Part shown: positions 18,335 through 28,815 of the stretch, piece by piece
Layout of the letters: each line of letters begins with the position of its first letter
Numbering within the stretch: position 1 is the stretch's first letter
DNA from: Mesorhizobium sp. Pch-S
GTDB lineage: Bacteria; Pseudomonadota; Alphaproteobacteria; Rhizobiales; Rhizobiaceae
Assembly: GCF_004136315.1 (NCBI RefSeq)
Contig: NZ_CP029562.1
Span: 186,001 to 250,000 of the forward strand
DNA length: 64,000 bases
Reading direction: 5' to 3'
Position numbers and translations under genes: made by a program
Notes under the pieces: model-generated
Told to the model about the DNA's origin: nothing
The model's database searches: none
The model's input: the letters and a program-made list of their open reading frames with translations, nothing else

Positions 18335-18379
18335 TCATATCTAAAACGCATCAAAACCGACTCTCGGGAGGAGGAAAGC

Positions 18380-19792
18380 ATGGCAGCGGCATCATCCGGC
18401 GTGGCCGAACGGCGCACGATCGATCGGATTCCAGAGGGCGAGCGGCACGGTTCGCCCTTTAATCAGTTCACGCTGTGGTTCGGCGCGAACCTGCAGATCA
18501 CGGCTGTCGTCGACGGCGCCCTGTCGATCGTTTTCGGCGCGGAAGCGCTGACTGCGATCATAGGCCTCGCAATCGGCAACCTGCTCGGCGGCGCGGTCAT
18601 GGCGCTGCATTCGGCGCAGGGCCCCCGCCTCGGCCTGCCGCAGATGATTTCCAGCCGCGCACAGTTCGGGGTCAAGGGCGCCGCGCTGCCGCTGATCCTG
18701 ACGGTATTGATGTATCTTGGTTTTGCGGCCACCGGCACAGTTCTGTCCGGCCAGGCGATCAACCTGATGTTCGGCGTGCAGACACCGGCCTTCGGCATGC
18801 TGGTGTTCGGCCTCATCACCATCATCGTCGCGGTGGTGGGCTACAAGCTGATCCACGTCATCGGCCGTATCGCCACGGTCGTCGGCATCCTCGGCTTCGG
18901 CTACCTCGCCATACAGCTCTTCTCGCAATACAATGTGGCTGACGCCTTTGGCCAGAAGCCGTTCAGCTTCGCCACCTTCCTGCTTACCGTTGCGCTCGCC
19001 GCCGGCTGGCAGATGACCTTCGCTCCCTACGTGGCGGACTATTCACGCTATCTGCCGACAGCAACGCCAGCAAAAACGACCTTCTGGTCAACGCTGCTCG
19101 GCTCGGCGATCGGCGCACAGATCGCCATGAGCTTCGGCGTCATCGTGGCAGCTCTCGGCGGCAAGTTCCTGCAGAACCAGGTCGGCTTCATGGGCGACCT
19201 CGCCGGTGCCGGGCTTGCCGCACTGCTGACCTACATCGTTATCGTCACCAACAAGCTCACGGTGAACTGCCTCAATGCCTATGGCGGCTCGATGACGATG
19301 TTGACCACGGTCAGCGCCTTCACCCGGCAGGAGCGCATCTCACAGGCGACGCGTATTGCCTATATCGTCGTCTTTGTAGCTGCGTCAGTGGCGATCGCCA
19401 TCTTCGCCAGCTCCAACTTCCTGTCCGCTTTCAAGAACTTCGTCTTGCTGCTGCTCGCTGTCTTCGTACCGTGGAGCGCCATCAACCTGGTGGACTACTA
19501 CCTGATTTCGAAGGAGAAGGTCGACATCCCGGCGCTCTACGATGCATCCGGCCGCTACGGCGCCTACAACTGGACAGCACTTGGTTGCTATCTCTTCGGC
19601 GTGGTGATCCAGATCCCGTTCCTGAACCAGGCCCTCTACGAAGGACCGATTGCGGTGCTGCTGGGTGGCGCCGACATCTCCTGGATCGTCGCCCTGGTGG
19701 CCACCTCGGTGGTCTACTACTTCCTGGCGCGCGGCAACGCCAACGTGCCCAAGACCATGATCCTGCCCAAGGATGCGCCCGCCCGCGCATGA
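18380..19792 (+). CDS. NCS1 family purine/pyrimidine permease (cytosine permease-like)
   Basis: Inner-membrane symporter of 470 residues with about 12 helices. The start at 18380 (MAAASSGVAERRTIDRIPEGER) is chosen because GGGAGGAGGAAAGC lies immediately before it; the frame is open for 51 codons further upstream without a credible start. NCS1 features include FTLWFGANLQITAVVDGAL in helix 1, GPRLGLPQMISSRAQFG in loop 2-3, and MTFAPYVADYSRYLP. Substrate may be cytosine, another nucleobase, hydantoin or thiamine precursor. A strong terminator follows at 19818. The AT-rich upstream region contains a palindromic candidate operator. Confidence 0.9.
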   Translation: MAAASSGVAERRTIDRIPEGERHGSPFNQFTLWFGANLQITAVVDGALSIVFGAEALTAIIGLAIGNLLGGAVMALHSAQGPRLGLPQMISSRAQFGVKGAALPLILTVLMYLGFAATGTVLSGQAINLMFGVQTPAFGMLVFGLITIIVAVVGYKLIHVIGRIATVVGILGFGYLAIQLFSQYNVADAFGQKPFSFATFLLTVALAAGWQMTFAPYVADYSRYLPTATPAKTTFWSTLLGSAIGAQIAMSFGVIVAALGGKFLQNQVGFMGDLAGAGLAALLTYIVIVTNKLTVNCLNAYGGSMTMLTTVSAFTRQERISQATRIAYIVVFVAASVAIAIFASSNFLSAFKNFVLLLLAVFVPWSAINLVDYYLISKEKVDIPALYDASGRYGAYNWTALGCYLFGVVIQIPFLNQALYEGPIAVLLGGADISWIVALVATSVVYYFLARGNANVPKTMILPKDAPARA

Positions 19793-19817
19793 TCAGGCAG
19801 CATAATATCGAGAAACA

Positions 19818-19854
19818 AAAAGGGCTGCCGTTTCGGTGAAACGGCAGCCCTTTT
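19818..19854. terminator. Bidirectional rho-independent terminator
   Basis: A 17-bp perfect stem (AAAAGGGCTGCCGTTTC paired with its complement, loop GGT) ending in TTTT on the plus strand and in TTTT on the minus strand. It serves the NCS1 gene and perhaps the convergent thiolase. Confidence 0.88.
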
Positions 19855-19866
19855 CATTTGTCAAAG

Positions 19867-19903
19867 GTCATTCCGAATGGAAAAGCGCCGTGCACTTTTC
19901 CCG
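19867..19903 (-). repeat. Dispersed intergenic repeat, copy D (inverted, partial)
   Basis: On the minus strand GGAAAAGTGCACGGCGCTTT followed by TCC and CGGAAT aligns with copy B (GGAAAAGTGTGTAACGGTTT, then TCC and CGGAGT). The right-hand AAAAAC block is not present. Placed just downstream of the thiolase stop codon. Confidence 0.4.
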
Positions 19904-19911
19904 AAAATGCT

Positions 19912-21078
19912 TCAGCGAATACGGTCGAGGATCGAGACGTAATTGGCGACCGCGGCACCACCCATGTTGAAGATGCCGCCGAGCCTGGCGTCCTTCACCT
20001 GGATGCCACCAGCCTCACCGGCAAGCTGCATGGCGGTCAGCACATGCATCGAGACGCCGGTGGCACCGATCGGATGGCCCTTGGCCTTCAGGCCGCCTGA
20101 CGGATTGATGGGCAGCTTGCCGTCCTTGGCGGTATAACCTTCAAGCGCCAGCTTGGCGCCCTCGCCCGGCTTGGCCAGGCCCATCGCTTCATATTCGATC
20201 AGTTCGGCGATGGTGAAGCAGTCATGCGTCTCGACGAAGGAGAGGTCGCCAAGTGTGACGCCCGCCTTCTTGAGCGCGCGCTCCCAGGCCTGCTCGCAGC
20301 CCTCGAAGGCAAGGATGTCGCGCTTCGACATCGGCAGGAAATCCTGCACATGCTCATTGGCGCGGAAGGTGATGGCGCGGCGCATCCTCAGCGCGGTGTC
20401 GGTATCGGCAAGCACCAGGGCGGCCGCGCCATCCGAAACCAGGGAACAGTCGGTGCGCTTGAGCGGCCCGGCGACAAATGGGTTCTTCTCACTTTCCTGG
20501 CGACAGAAGTCGAAGCCGAAATCCTTGCGCATCTGCGCATAGGGATTGTCGACCCCGTTCTTGTGGTTCTTGGCCGCGATCATCGCCAGCGCGTCGGACT
20601 GGTCGCCGTAACGCTGGAAATAGGCCTGTGCGATCTTGCCGAAGACGCCGGCGAAACCGGCCGGTGTATCGCCGTCTTCCGGCAGATAGGAGGCCTTGAG
20701 CAGGTTCTTGCCGATCTCGGGACCAGGCGTTGTCGTCATCTGCTCGGCACCGACCACCAGAACGATGCGCGCGGCATTGGCGTCGATGGCTCGAATACCC
20801 TGCCGAACCGCAGCCGAGCCGGTGGCACAGGCATTCTCGACCCGGGTGGCCGGCTTGAAACGCAACCGGTCGTCGGCCTGCAGCACGAGGCTCGCGGTAA
20901 AATCCTGGGCTGAGAAACCGGCGTTGAAATGGCCGAGCACGATTTCGTCGACGTCGTCTGGTCCGATACCGGCATGCTCGAGCGCCTCCGAGGCGACCTT
21001 GGTGATCATGCCTTCGAGCGTCTCGCCCTCCAGCTTGCCGAAGCGCGAATGCGCCCAGCCAACGATGCTTGCCGTCAT
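19912..21078 (-). CDS. Thiolase / acetyl-CoA acetyltransferase, SCP-x type
   Basis: Predicted beta-ketoacyl-CoA thiolase of 388 residues from ATG 21076-21078 (MTASIVGWAHSRFGKLEG), led by GGAG. Nucleophile Cys84 lies in ENACATGSAA; the His of ETHDCFTIAE and the C-terminal GGLKAKGHPIGATG and FNMGG loops complete the thiolase-like active site. The pattern is closer to the SCP-x/lipid-transfer-type thiolases than to PhbA. It is divergent from betI, so both share the 201-base region that holds the BetI-like palindrome. Substrate unknown; fatty acid or side-chain degradation is possible. Confidence 0.9.
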   Translation of the reverse strand: MTASIVGWAHSRFGKLEGETLEGMITKVASEALEHAGIGPDDVDEIVLGHFNAGFSAQDFTASLVLQADDRLRFKPATRVENACATGSAAVRQGIRAIDANAARIVLVVGAEQMTTTPGPEIGKNLLKASYLPEDGDTPAGFAGVFGKIAQAYFQRYGDQSDALAMIAAKNHKNGVDNPYAQMRKDFGFDFCRQESEKNPFVAGPLKRTDCSLVSDGAAALVLADTDTALRMRRAITFRANEHVQDFLPMSKRDILAFEGCEQAWERALKKAGVTLGDLSFVETHDCFTIAELIEYEAMGLAKPGEGAKLALEGYTAKDGKLPINPSGGLKAKGHPIGATGVSMHVLTAMQLAGEAGGIQVKDARLGGIFNMGGAAVANYVSILDRIR

Positions 21079-21226
21079 GGGAATTCTCCAGATTGGCCTT
21101 GCCTTTCCTAGCATATTAGGTGCGGCGCGGTAACTGTTCAATCCTGAACATATAGGCCAGTCAGGAGGAGTTGCGAAGGGCGCTCACGGCGTCGCGTCGC
21201 AACGACCACAATGCATGGCGGGATTT

Positions 21227-21250
21227 TTATTGATTGACGCGTCAATAAAA
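21227..21250. promoter_or_regulatory. BetI-like operator palindrome upstream of betI
   Basis: A perfect 12-bp palindrome TTGACGCGTCAA (21234-21245) lies in the context TTATTGA...TAAAA, with AT-rich ends, 29 bases before the betI ATG. The overall shape (ATTGATTG, central GC, CAATA) resembles the E. coli BetI operator as I recall it. It would allow autoregulation of betICAB and perhaps control of the divergent thiolase. Confidence 0.6.
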
Positions 21251-21279
21251 AATAACTTGCCCGCCGGGAGAAGCTGAAA

Positions 21280-21864
21280 ATGCCGAAAATCGGAATGGAA
21301 CCGCTGCGCCGCAAGGCGCTGATCGACGCCACAATCTCGGCGATCGGCGAGCGTGGATCGCTCAACGTCACGATGTCGGAGATCGCCGACCGCGCCGGCG
21401 TATCCTCGGCGCTCGCCCATCACTATTTCGGACCGAAGGAAGAACTGCTGCTCGCCACGATGCGACATCTGCTGGCCGATCTCGGCGCCGACACGATCGT
21501 GGCACTCGGCAAGGCCAGCACGCCGCGGGAACGGCTCTCGGCAATTGTCGGTGTGAACTTCAACGCCGGCCAGTTCCGCGAAGAGACCGTGCATGCCTGG
21601 CTTGCCTTCTATGTCGAGGCGCAGAATTCGCTCTCGCTGAGACGGCTGCTGCGCATCTATGCGCGCCGGCTGCATTCCAATCTGATGAGCGGACTCCTGC
21701 CGCTGGTGCCACGCGACGAGGCCGCACGCATGGCCGAAGCGATCGCCGCCATGATCGATGGGCTCTACATCCGCCGCGCGTTGCGCGACGGCCTGCCAAA
21801 TCCCCTCAGCGCCGGCGCGCTGGTGGAGGACTATATCGACGCCAAGCTGGCACAGGTACGATGA
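21280..21864 (+). CDS. betI: Transcriptional repressor BetI (TetR family)
   Basis: Choline-responsive repressor of the glycine betaine genes, 194 residues. The N-terminal TetR HTH is clear ([39 protein letters not shown], residues about 12-50) and the sequence through [12 protein letters not shown] [14 protein letters not shown] is typical of BetI. The C-terminal domain has the [14 protein letters not shown] and [13 protein letters not shown] segments of BetI orthologues. Start ATG 21280 is led by GGGAG. It overlaps betC by four bases (ATGA). The palindrome just upstream suggests autoregulation. Confidence 0.95.
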   Translation: MPKIGMEPLRRKALIDATISAIGERGSLNVTMSEIADRAGVSSALAHHYFGPKEELLLATMRHLLADLGADTIVALGKASTPRERLSAIVGVNFNAGQFREETVHAWLAFYVEAQNSLSLRRLLRIYARRLHSNLMSGLLPLVPRDEAARMAEAIAAMIDGLYIRRALRDGLPNPLSAGALVEDYIDAKLAQVR

Positions 21865-23381
21865 CCCCCAACATCCTGATCATCATGGTCGACCAGCTTG
21901 CCGGAACGCTGTTTCCGGACGGGCCGGCGGATTTCCTGCAGGCGCCGAACCTCAAGGCGCTCGCCGCACGTTCGGCGCGTTTCCGCAACAACTATACCGC
22001 ATCGCCGCTGTGCGCTCCCGGACGTGCGGCTTTCATGAGCGGGCAACTGCCGTCACGCAACGGCGTCTACGACAATGCGGCCGAATTCCCATCCTCCATC
22101 CCGACCTTCGCGCACCATTTGCGCGCGGCCGGCTATCACACCGTGCTGTCGGGCAAGATGCATTTCGTCGGACCCGATCAGTTGCACGGCTTCGAGGAAC
22201 GCCTGACCACCGATATCTACCCAGCCGATTTCGGCTGGACCCCGGACTACCGCAAGCCCGGCGAGCGCATCGACTGGTGGTACCACAATCTCGGTTCGGT
22301 GACCGGCGCGGGCGTCGCCGAAATCACCAACCAGATGGAGTATGACGACGAAGTCGCCTTCCACGCCCAGCAGAAACTCTACGATTTCGCCCGGACATCG
22401 GACGACCCGCAGCGCCGCCCCTGGTGCTTGACCGTCTCCTTCACGCATCCCCACGATCCCTATGTCGCGCGCCGCCGCTATTGGGATCTCTATGAAGACT
22501 GCCCGGCGCTCGAACCCGAAACCGGCTTCATCCCGTACGCAGATCAGGATCCGCATTCGCAGCGGCTCTACAGGGCGAGCGACTACGACAGCTTCTCGAT
22601 CACGCCCGAACATGTCCGGCGTGCCCGCCAGGGCTATTTCGCCAACATCTCATATCTCGACGACAAGGTCGGCGAGCTGCTGTCCGTGCTCGAGCGCACC
22701 CGCATGACCGACAATACCATTGTCGTCTTCGCATCCGATCATGGTGACATGCTGGGCGAGCGCGGCCTGTGGTTCAAGATGTGCTTCTATGAAGGTTCGG
22801 CCCGTGTGCCGCTGATGATTGCGGGCAAAAACATTGCGCCCGCCCGCATCGACAGTCCGGTTTCGAACCTCGATGTCTGCCCGACACTCTGCGACCTCGC
22901 CGGCATCGACATCAGCGCCATCCGGCCCTGGACCGACGGACAGTCGCTCATGCCACTGCTTCAAGGGGGCGGACGCGACGAGCCGGTGCTGATGGAGTAT
23001 GCCGCCGAAGGCTCATACGCCCCGATGGTAGCGATCCGTGAGGGCCGTTACAAATTCGTCCACAGCGAGATCGACCCGCCGCAGCTGTTCGATCTCGAAC
23101 AGGACCCGCAGGAGCGCGTCAATCTCGCCGGCGACCCTCGCCATGCGGCAGTTGCAGCAGGTCTCATGGAAAAGGTGCGGTTGCGCTGGGACATGAGCGC
23201 GTTCGATGCCGCGGTGCGTGAAAGCCAGGCGCGCCGCTGGGTCGTCTATCCCGCACTGCGCAACGGCGCCTACTACCCGTGGGAATTCCAGCCGCTGCAG
23301 AAGGCATCCGAGCGCTACATGCGCAACCACATGAACCTCGACACGCTCGAAGCGGACAAACGCTTTCCGAGGGGTGAATAA
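21861..23381 (+). CDS. betC: Choline-sulfatase
   Basis: Hydrolyses choline-O-sulfate to choline and sulfate, feeding betaine synthesis; 506 residues, cytoplasmic (no signal peptide). The type I sulfatase signature CAPGR starts at Cys51, the residue converted to formylglycine, within [20 protein letters not shown]. Metal ligand Asp11 lies in MVDQLAG near the N-terminus, with [12 protein letters not shown] later. The C-terminal third holds the choline-sulfatase specific tail. Placement between betI and betA is the arrangement known from Sinorhizobium. It overlaps betI by four bases and betA by one. Confidence 0.95.
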   Translation: MTPNILIIMVDQLAGTLFPDGPADFLQAPNLKALAARSARFRNNYTASPLCAPGRAAFMSGQLPSRNGVYDNAAEFPSSIPTFAHHLRAAGYHTVLSGKMHFVGPDQLHGFEERLTTDIYPADFGWTPDYRKPGERIDWWYHNLGSVTGAGVAEITNQMEYDDEVAFHAQQKLYDFARTSDDPQRRPWCLTVSFTHPHDPYVARRRYWDLYEDCPALEPETGFIPYADQDPHSQRLYRASDYDSFSITPEHVRRARQGYFANISYLDDKVGELLSVLERTRMTDNTIVVFASDHGDMLGERGLWFKMCFYEGSARVPLMIAGKNIAPARIDSPVSNLDVCPTLCDLAGIDISAIRPWTDGQSLMPLLQGGGRDEPVLMEYAAEGSYAPMVAIREGRYKFVHSEIDPPQLFDLEQDPQERVNLAGDPRHAAVAAGLMEKVRLRWDMSAFDAAVRESQARRWVVYPALRNGAYYPWEFQPLQKASERYMRNHMNLDTLEADKRFPRGE

Positions 23382-25033
23382 TGCTTGAAGCGGATTTCGT
23401 CATCATCGGCTCCGGCTCTGCCGGTGCAGCCATGGCCTACAGGCTGTCGGAGGACGGCAAGCATTCGGTGATCGTCATCGAATATGGCGGTTCCGATGCC
23501 GGCCCGCTTATCCAGATGCCGTCGGCGCTGTCGATCCCGCTCAACATGCCGCTCTACGACTGGGGCTTCGCCTCCGAACCGGAGCCGCATCTCGGTGGGC
23601 GCATCCTCGCCACGCCACGCGGCAAGGTCATCGGTGGCTCATCCTCGATCAACGGCATGGTCTATGTGCGCGGCCATGCCCGCGACTTCGATCACTGGGC
23701 AGAACAAGGGGCGAATGGCTGGAGCTTCGCCGACGTGCTGCCCTACTTCAAACGCATGGAGGACAGCCATGGCGGCGAGGACGGCTGGCGTGGCAAGGGC
23801 GGCCCGCTGCACGTCCAGCGCGGTGCCCGCACGAACCCGCTCTACGCCGCCTTCATCGAGGCGGGCCACCAGGCCGGTTTCGAGCTGACCGACGACTACA
23901 ATGGCGCCAAGCAGGAAGGCTTCGGGCCGATGGAGCAGACCATCCGCAGGGGCCAGCGCTGGTCGGCGGCGAATGCTTATCTCAAGCCTGCGCTGAAACG
24001 ACAAAATGTGAGTCTTGTCAAAGGCTTCGCGCGGCGTGTGATCATCGAGAATCAACGTGCTGTCGGCGTCGAGATCGAAGCTCGCAAACAGATTCAGGTC
24101 GTTAAAGCGCGACGCGAGGTCATCGTCGCAGCATCCTCGATCAATTCGCCCAAGATCCTGATGCTATCCGGCATCGGGCCGGCGAAACACCTGGCCGAGC
24201 ACGGCATTGCGGTCGTTGCCGATCGGCCTGGCGTCGGCCAGAACCTGCAGGACCACATGGAGCTTTACATCCAGCAGGAAGCGACCCAGCCGATCACGCT
24301 GAACTCGATCCTCAACCCGTTCTCCAAGGCGCTGATCGGCGCGCGCTGGATGGTCTTCAAGAGCGGTCTGGGTGCCACCAACCATTTCGAGGCCGCCGCC
24401 TTCGTGCGCTCGGCGCCGGGTGTCGACTATCCCGACATCCAGTATCATTTCATTCCAGCGGCCGTGCGTTATGACGGCAAGGCAGCAGCGAAGTCGCATG
24501 GTTTCCAGGCGCATGTCGGGCCGATGCGATCGAAATCGCGCGGCTCGATCATGCTGCGATCGCATGATCCCAACGCCAAGCCGGTGATCCGCTTCAACTA
24601 CATGTCGCACGCCGATGACTGGAGGGATTTCCGCCACTGCATCCGCCTCACGCGCGAGATCTTCGGTCAATCCGCTTTCGACCCGTTCCGTGGCAAGGAA
24701 ATCTCGCCGGGCAGCCATGTGCAGAGCGACGATGAACTGGATGCATTCATCCGTGCGCATGCCGAGAGTGCCTATCATCCCTGCGGCACCTGCCGCATCG
24801 GCCGGGCGGACGATCTGCATGCGGTGGTCGACCCCGAATGCCGTGTGATCGGTGTCGACGGGCTGCGTGTCGCGGACTCCTCGATCTTCCCCCGCGTCAC
24901 CAACGGCAATCTCAACGCGCCGTCCATCATGACCGGCGAGAAGGCAGCCGACCACATTCTTGGCCGCACGCCACTCGCGCCTTCGAACCAGGAACCCTGG
25001 ATCAATCCGCGCTGGCAGGTCTCGGACAGATAG
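23381..25033 (+). CDS. betA: Choline dehydrogenase
   Basis: FAD-dependent GMC oxidoreductase that oxidises choline to betaine aldehyde, 550 residues. The ADP-binding motif is at residues 5-20 ([19 protein letters not shown]); the two GMC signatures are visible ([20 protein letters not shown] and [12 protein letters not shown]), and the catalytic His block is [11 protein letters not shown]. The start ATG shares one base with the betC stop (TAATG), so translation is probably coupled. Probably membrane-associated with electrons passed to the respiratory chain (family knowledge). Confidence 0.96.
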   Translation: MLEADFVIIGSGSAGAAMAYRLSEDGKHSVIVIEYGGSDAGPLIQMPSALSIPLNMPLYDWGFASEPEPHLGGRILATPRGKVIGGSSSINGMVYVRGHARDFDHWAEQGANGWSFADVLPYFKRMEDSHGGEDGWRGKGGPLHVQRGARTNPLYAAFIEAGHQAGFELTDDYNGAKQEGFGPMEQTIRRGQRWSAANAYLKPALKRQNVSLVKGFARRVIIENQRAVGVEIEARKQIQVVKARREVIVAASSINSPKILMLSGIGPAKHLAEHGIAVVADRPGVGQNLQDHMELYIQQEATQPITLNSILNPFSKALIGARWMVFKSGLGATNHFEAAAFVRSAPGVDYPDIQYHFIPAAVRYDGKAAAKSHGFQAHVGPMRSKSRGSIMLRSHDPNAKPVIRFNYMSHADDWRDFRHCIRLTREIFGQSAFDPFRGKEISPGSHVQSDDELDAFIRAHAESAYHPCGTCRIGRADDLHAVVDPECRVIGVDGLRVADSSIFPRVTNGNLNAPSIMTGEKAADHILGRTPLAPSNQEPWINPRWQVSDR

Positions 25034-25082
25034 AGCATCATCGGCTACCGCACCCGGCAGGCCAGAGAATTCGGAGTATCCC

Positions 25083-26546
25083 ATGCGCGCCCAACCCAAG
25101 GCATCGCACTACATCAATGGCCGTTTCGTCGACGACGAACAGGGCGCACCTCTGCCGGTCATCTATCCGGCGACCGGTGAAACCATCGCCACGCTGCATT
25201 CGGCGACACCCAACATCATCGAACTGGCCGTCGAGGCTGCACGCGCCGCGCAGCCGGCCTGGGCCCGGATGAAACCGGTCGAGCGCGGCCGCATCCTGCG
25301 CCGTGCCGCCGACATCCTGCGTGCCCGCAATGCCGAACTTGCCCGGATCGAAACGCTGGACACCGGCAAGGCAATCCAGGAAACACTGGTAGCCGACCCG
25401 GCATCCGCCGCAGACGCGCTCGAGTATTTCGGGGGCGCGGTGGCGAGCTATACCGGCGACTACATCGATCTTGGCGGTCCCTTCGCCTATACGCGGCGCG
25501 AAGCGCTCGGCGTCTGCGTCGGCATCGGCGCCTGGAACTATCCTATCCAGGGTGCAGGCTGGAAATCGGCACCGGCACTCGCCATGGGTAACGCGATGGT
25601 TTTCAAGCCGTCGGAAAACACGCCGCTTTCCGCCCTCGCGCTTGCCGAGGTTTACACGGAAGCCGGACTCCCGGATGGACTTTTCAATGTCGTGCAGGGT
25701 TATGGCGATGTCGGTGGCGCGCTGGCTTCGCACGAGGTTGTCGCCAAGGTCTCGCTGACCGGCTCGGTACCGACCGGCAAAAAGGTGCTGGCACTGACCG
25801 GCTCACTGATGAAACACGCCACGATGGAGCTCGGCGGCAAGTCGCCGCTGATCGTGTTCGACGATGCGGACCTCGAGAACGCCATCGGTGGCGCCATGCT
25901 CGGCAATTTTTACTCGACGGGCCAGGTCTGCTCCAACGGTACCCGCGTGTTCGTGCAGAAGGGCCTGCATGACCGCTTCGTCGAACGGCTGACTGAACGC
26001 ACCAAGGCAATCCGCATCGGTGATCCGCTCGACCCCGAAACGCAGATGGGCCCGCTGATCAACAAGGCGCAGCACGACAATGTGATGGCCTATGTCGGCA
26101 TCGGCAAGACTGAAGGTGCCTCGCTGCACCATGGCGGCGGTGAACCGAAACTGCAGGGTTTCGAGAACGGTTTCTTCATCGAGCCGACCATCTTCACCAA
26201 TGTCACCGACCAGATGCGCATCGCACGCGAGGAGATCTTCGGCCCGGTGATGAGCGTGCTTTCCTTCACCGATGAAGACGAAGTGATCGACCGCGCCAAC
26301 GATACGGAATTCGGCCTCTCGGCCGGTGTCTTTACCCGCGACCTGCCGCGCGCGCATCGTGTGATTGCCGAACTGCAGGCAGGCACCTGCTGGATCAACA
26401 ACTACAACCTGTCACCGGTCGAGATGCCGTTCGGTGGCTTCAAGCAATCGGGCATCGGCCGCGAAAACTCGCTGGCGGCGCTGGCGCTCTATTCGCAGGA
26501 AAAGTCGGTCTATGTGGAAACCGGCGACGTGGCGAGCCCATACTAG
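25083..26546 (+). CDS. betB: Betaine-aldehyde dehydrogenase
   Basis: NAD(P)-dependent oxidation of betaine aldehyde to glycine betaine, the last step of the pathway; 487 residues. The ATG at 25083 ([16 protein letters not shown]) follows the betA stop by 49 bases. Aldehyde dehydrogenase landmarks: GSVPTGKKV cofactor loop, general base Glu in MELGGKSP, nucleophile Cys in [11 protein letters not shown], and EIFGPVMSV. The local ACSNGTR-like context is typical of BetB. Its stop TAG is interleaved with the stop of the opposite-strand gene in a shared CTAG, leaving no terminator between them. Confidence 0.96.
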   Translation: MRAQPKASHYINGRFVDDEQGAPLPVIYPATGETIATLHSATPNIIELAVEAARAAQPAWARMKPVERGRILRRAADILRARNAELARIETLDTGKAIQETLVADPASAADALEYFGGAVASYTGDYIDLGGPFAYTRREALGVCVGIGAWNYPIQGAGWKSAPALAMGNAMVFKPSENTPLSALALAEVYTEAGLPDGLFNVVQGYGDVGGALASHEVVAKVSLTGSVPTGKKVLALTGSLMKHATMELGGKSPLIVFDDADLENAIGGAMLGNFYSTGQVCSNGTRVFVQKGLHDRFVERLTERTKAIRIGDPLDPETQMGPLINKAQHDNVMAYVGIGKTEGASLHHGGGEPKLQGFENGFFIEPTIFTNVTDQMRIAREEIFGPVMSVLSFTDEDEVIDRANDTEFGLSAGVFTRDLPRAHRVIAELQAGTCWINNYNLSPVEMPFGGFKQSGIGRENSLAALALYSQEKSVYVETGDVASPY

Positions 26547-28795
26547 GCTCGCCCCACCCTGCCGGCTTCCTCGGTCTTGTCGAGATACTGCGTGAGGGCA
26601 GTAACGAGATGATAGAAGATGCTGGCCGGCACTTCGGTTGCCTGTGAGCGGCCACGCTCGTCGATCCAGTCGATCCACAGGCCGAGAGGCGCCGGATCGA
26701 TGTGCCAGCGGAACAGGCGCCCGACACGCGCCTCGATCTCCGGTTTCAGATCCGGCCCCCCGGTGCCGTCCAGCGCGATCGCCGCCTTGATCGCCTCCGT
26801 CTGTGGCCAGCTACGCGAAATGCCGTCGAGCGGCAGGCCCTCGCGCGAGACCGCACCATAGGCGAGCCCGGTGGCGCGGTTCAGTCCATTGGCTATGGCC
26901 GAGGCGTAGAGCTTGCGCGCGAAACCGGTGAGATCGACCTGGCCGCTTCGCTGCGCGAAATCGACCAGCAGAGATGCCCATTCGAAATGATGACCGGGTT
27001 CGGTCCATTCGCCACGCTTGCCCGGCGCCGGTTTCCACTCGTCATCGAAATATTCGCCGAGCGTCCAGCTTTCGCGGTCGAAGAAATGGTTGCGGAACAG
27101 GTCGACAAGCCTTGCGGCGCGGCGCAGATAGGTGCGGTCACCCGTGGCTGAATGCCATGCCAGGAAAGCCTCCAGCAGATGCATGTGCGGGTTGGAACGA
27201 CGCTCTCCCCTCCCGCCCGATATTTCCAGGAAGCCGGTCAGGCGTTCGTCCTCCAGATGCGCATCCAGGAAGGAGAACGTCTCCTGGCCCAGGCGTAGCG
27301 CATCCGGGTTGCCGCACATATGTGCGTGGGCGAGCGCCAGCAACACGCAGGAGTGGTCGTAGGCATCCTCCGCGGCATCGGCGACGCTGCCATCGACATT
27401 CATCGTGCGCACCCAGCCGCCTTTGTCCGTGCGGCCATGACGTGCCATGAAATCGATGCCATGTGCGATCAGCTGGTTCGCCGGCCCATCCCAGCCGCGC
27501 GCCTTGGCCACTGCGAAGGCATAGACCTGACGGGCCATGGTGCGCATGCGCTTGGGCCTCATCAGAGGCGACGCATCGAGACCCAAAGCCTCGTGAAAAC
27601 CACCAAAGCGATCATCGACCCCGATGGTCGACCACAGCGGCATGGTTTCCTCGAACAGCCAGTGGTGGACACGCTTGCGCCAGGAGCCGCTCTCGATGAC
27701 ACGATCATGTGCCGGTGTGAACTTGGTTTCCAGGCGTCCGCTCTTTTCGAGCTGCTCGACCACCTTGCGCACATTCTGGCTGTGACTGACGGGAGCCACG
27801 AAAGTGGCATCGGCGGTGGAAACGATGGCTATGTCCCGCAGGCCGACGGCCGAGAGAAGGCGGCCCTGACTGCGGATGTAGGAGTTCTGGCAATCGATCG
27901 CGACGACATCGCCGATGACGACATTGCCAGCCTTGTCGGCAGGCCCGACATCGAGCAAGGACTGCCAGGAGCCAAGATCGTTCCAGCGAAAGCCGGCCGG
28001 GACCATGGCGATATCAGCTGCCCGCTCCATGATGGCATAGTCGATCGAAATCGCAGGAATGGCTTCGTAGAGATCCTGCGCCATGTAGAGGCCGGAAACA
28101 TCGCTTGTCGCCGCCTTGAAGGCGGCCTCGGTGGCCTGCCAGATATCTGGTCGAAACGACTGGAAGGCGTCACGCATGGCGCTGGCGCGAAACAGGAAGA
28201 TGCCGGCATTCCAGTAGAAATTGCCTGCCGCGAGGTAGTCTTGCGCGGTGGTGAGATCCGGTTTTTCGACGAAACGCGAGACATCGAACACACCGTCCCG
28301 TTCCGCGCCGGCCTCGATGTATCCATAGCCGGTTTCCGGTTGGGTCGGCCGCACGCCAAACACGACCAGCCTGCCGGCACTGGCTGCCGGAATGCCGGCT
28401 TCCACGGTTTGCCAGAACTGCGCAGTCGTTGAAATCTCGTGATCGGATGGCACCACCAGCATCAGCGCATCGTCGAACTCGGCGAGTGTGCGCAGCGTTG
28501 CCAGCGCCACGGCGGCGGCGGTGTTGCGACCAACGGGCTCGAACAAGGCACCGCCACGACCAAGATCGACGCCCGCAAGATCGCGGCCGACCCGATCGGC
28601 ATGGCGCTCGGAGGCGATCAGAAAAACCGAAGCTTCACCGTCCTTGCGCGCTGCCAGGCGTTGCAGTGTCTTGACCAGCATCGAGCCGTCGCCAGACAGA
28701 TCGTGAAACTGCTTGGGATTGTCCTCGCGCGATAGCGGCCATAGCCGCGAGCCGACACCGCCGCTCATGACAAAACCGACGATGCGCTCGCTCAT
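26543..28795 (-). CDS. Bifunctional mannose-1-phosphate guanylyltransferase / AGE-type mannose(-6-phosphate) isomerase
   Basis: Fusion of 750 residues. N-terminal 345 or so residues are GDP-mannose pyrophosphorylase: [45 protein letters not shown]. The C-terminal 370 residues are an AGE/renin-binding-protein superfamily (alpha/alpha)6 barrel with [37 protein letters not shown] and [11 protein letters not shown]. The domain occupies the place of the type II PMI domain in ordinary bifunctional PMI-GMP; AGE-like type III PMI is known from Rhizobium. Start ATG 28793-28795 gives MSERIVGF; a TTG at 28819 overlapping the previous stop is an alternative. Downstream of phosphomannomutase, so the pair supplies GDP-mannose. 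Confidence 0.88.
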   Translation of the reverse strand: MSERIVGFVMSGGVGSRLWPLSREDNPKQFHDLSGDGSMLVKTLQRLAARKDGEASVFLIASERHADRVGRDLAGVDLGRGGALFEPVGRNTAAAVALATLRTLAEFDDALMLVVPSDHEISTTAQFWQTVEAGIPAASAGRLVVFGVRPTQPETGYGYIEAGAERDGVFDVSRFVEKPDLTTAQDYLAAGNFYWNAGIFLFRASAMRDAFQSFRPDIWQATEAAFKAATSDVSGLYMAQDLYEAIPAISIDYAIMERAADIAMVPAGFRWNDLGSWQSLLDVGPADKAGNVVIGDVVAIDCQNSYIRSQGRLLSAVGLRDIAIVSTADATFVAPVSHSQNVRKVVEQLEKSGRLETKFTPAHDRVIESGSWRKRVHHWLFEETMPLWSTIGVDDRFGGFHEALGLDASPLMRPKRMRTMARQVYAFAVAKARGWDGPANQLIAHGIDFMARHGRTDKGGWVRTMNVDGSVADAAEDAYDHSCVLLALAHAHMCGNPDALRLGQETFSFLDAHLEDERLTGFLEISGGRGERRSNPHMHLLEAFLAWHSATGDRTYLRRAARLVDLFRNHFFDRESWTLGEYFDDEWKPAPGKRGEWTEPGHHFEWASLLVDFAQRSGQVDLTGFARKLYASAIANGLNRATGLAYGAVSREGLPLDGISRSWPQTEAIKAAIALDGTGGPDLKPEIEARVGRLFRWHIDPAPLGLWIDWIDERGRSQATEVPASIFYHLVTALTQYLDKTEEAGRVGRA

Positions 28796-28815
28796 GCCGT
28801 CCCCGTCGCCTGCGC

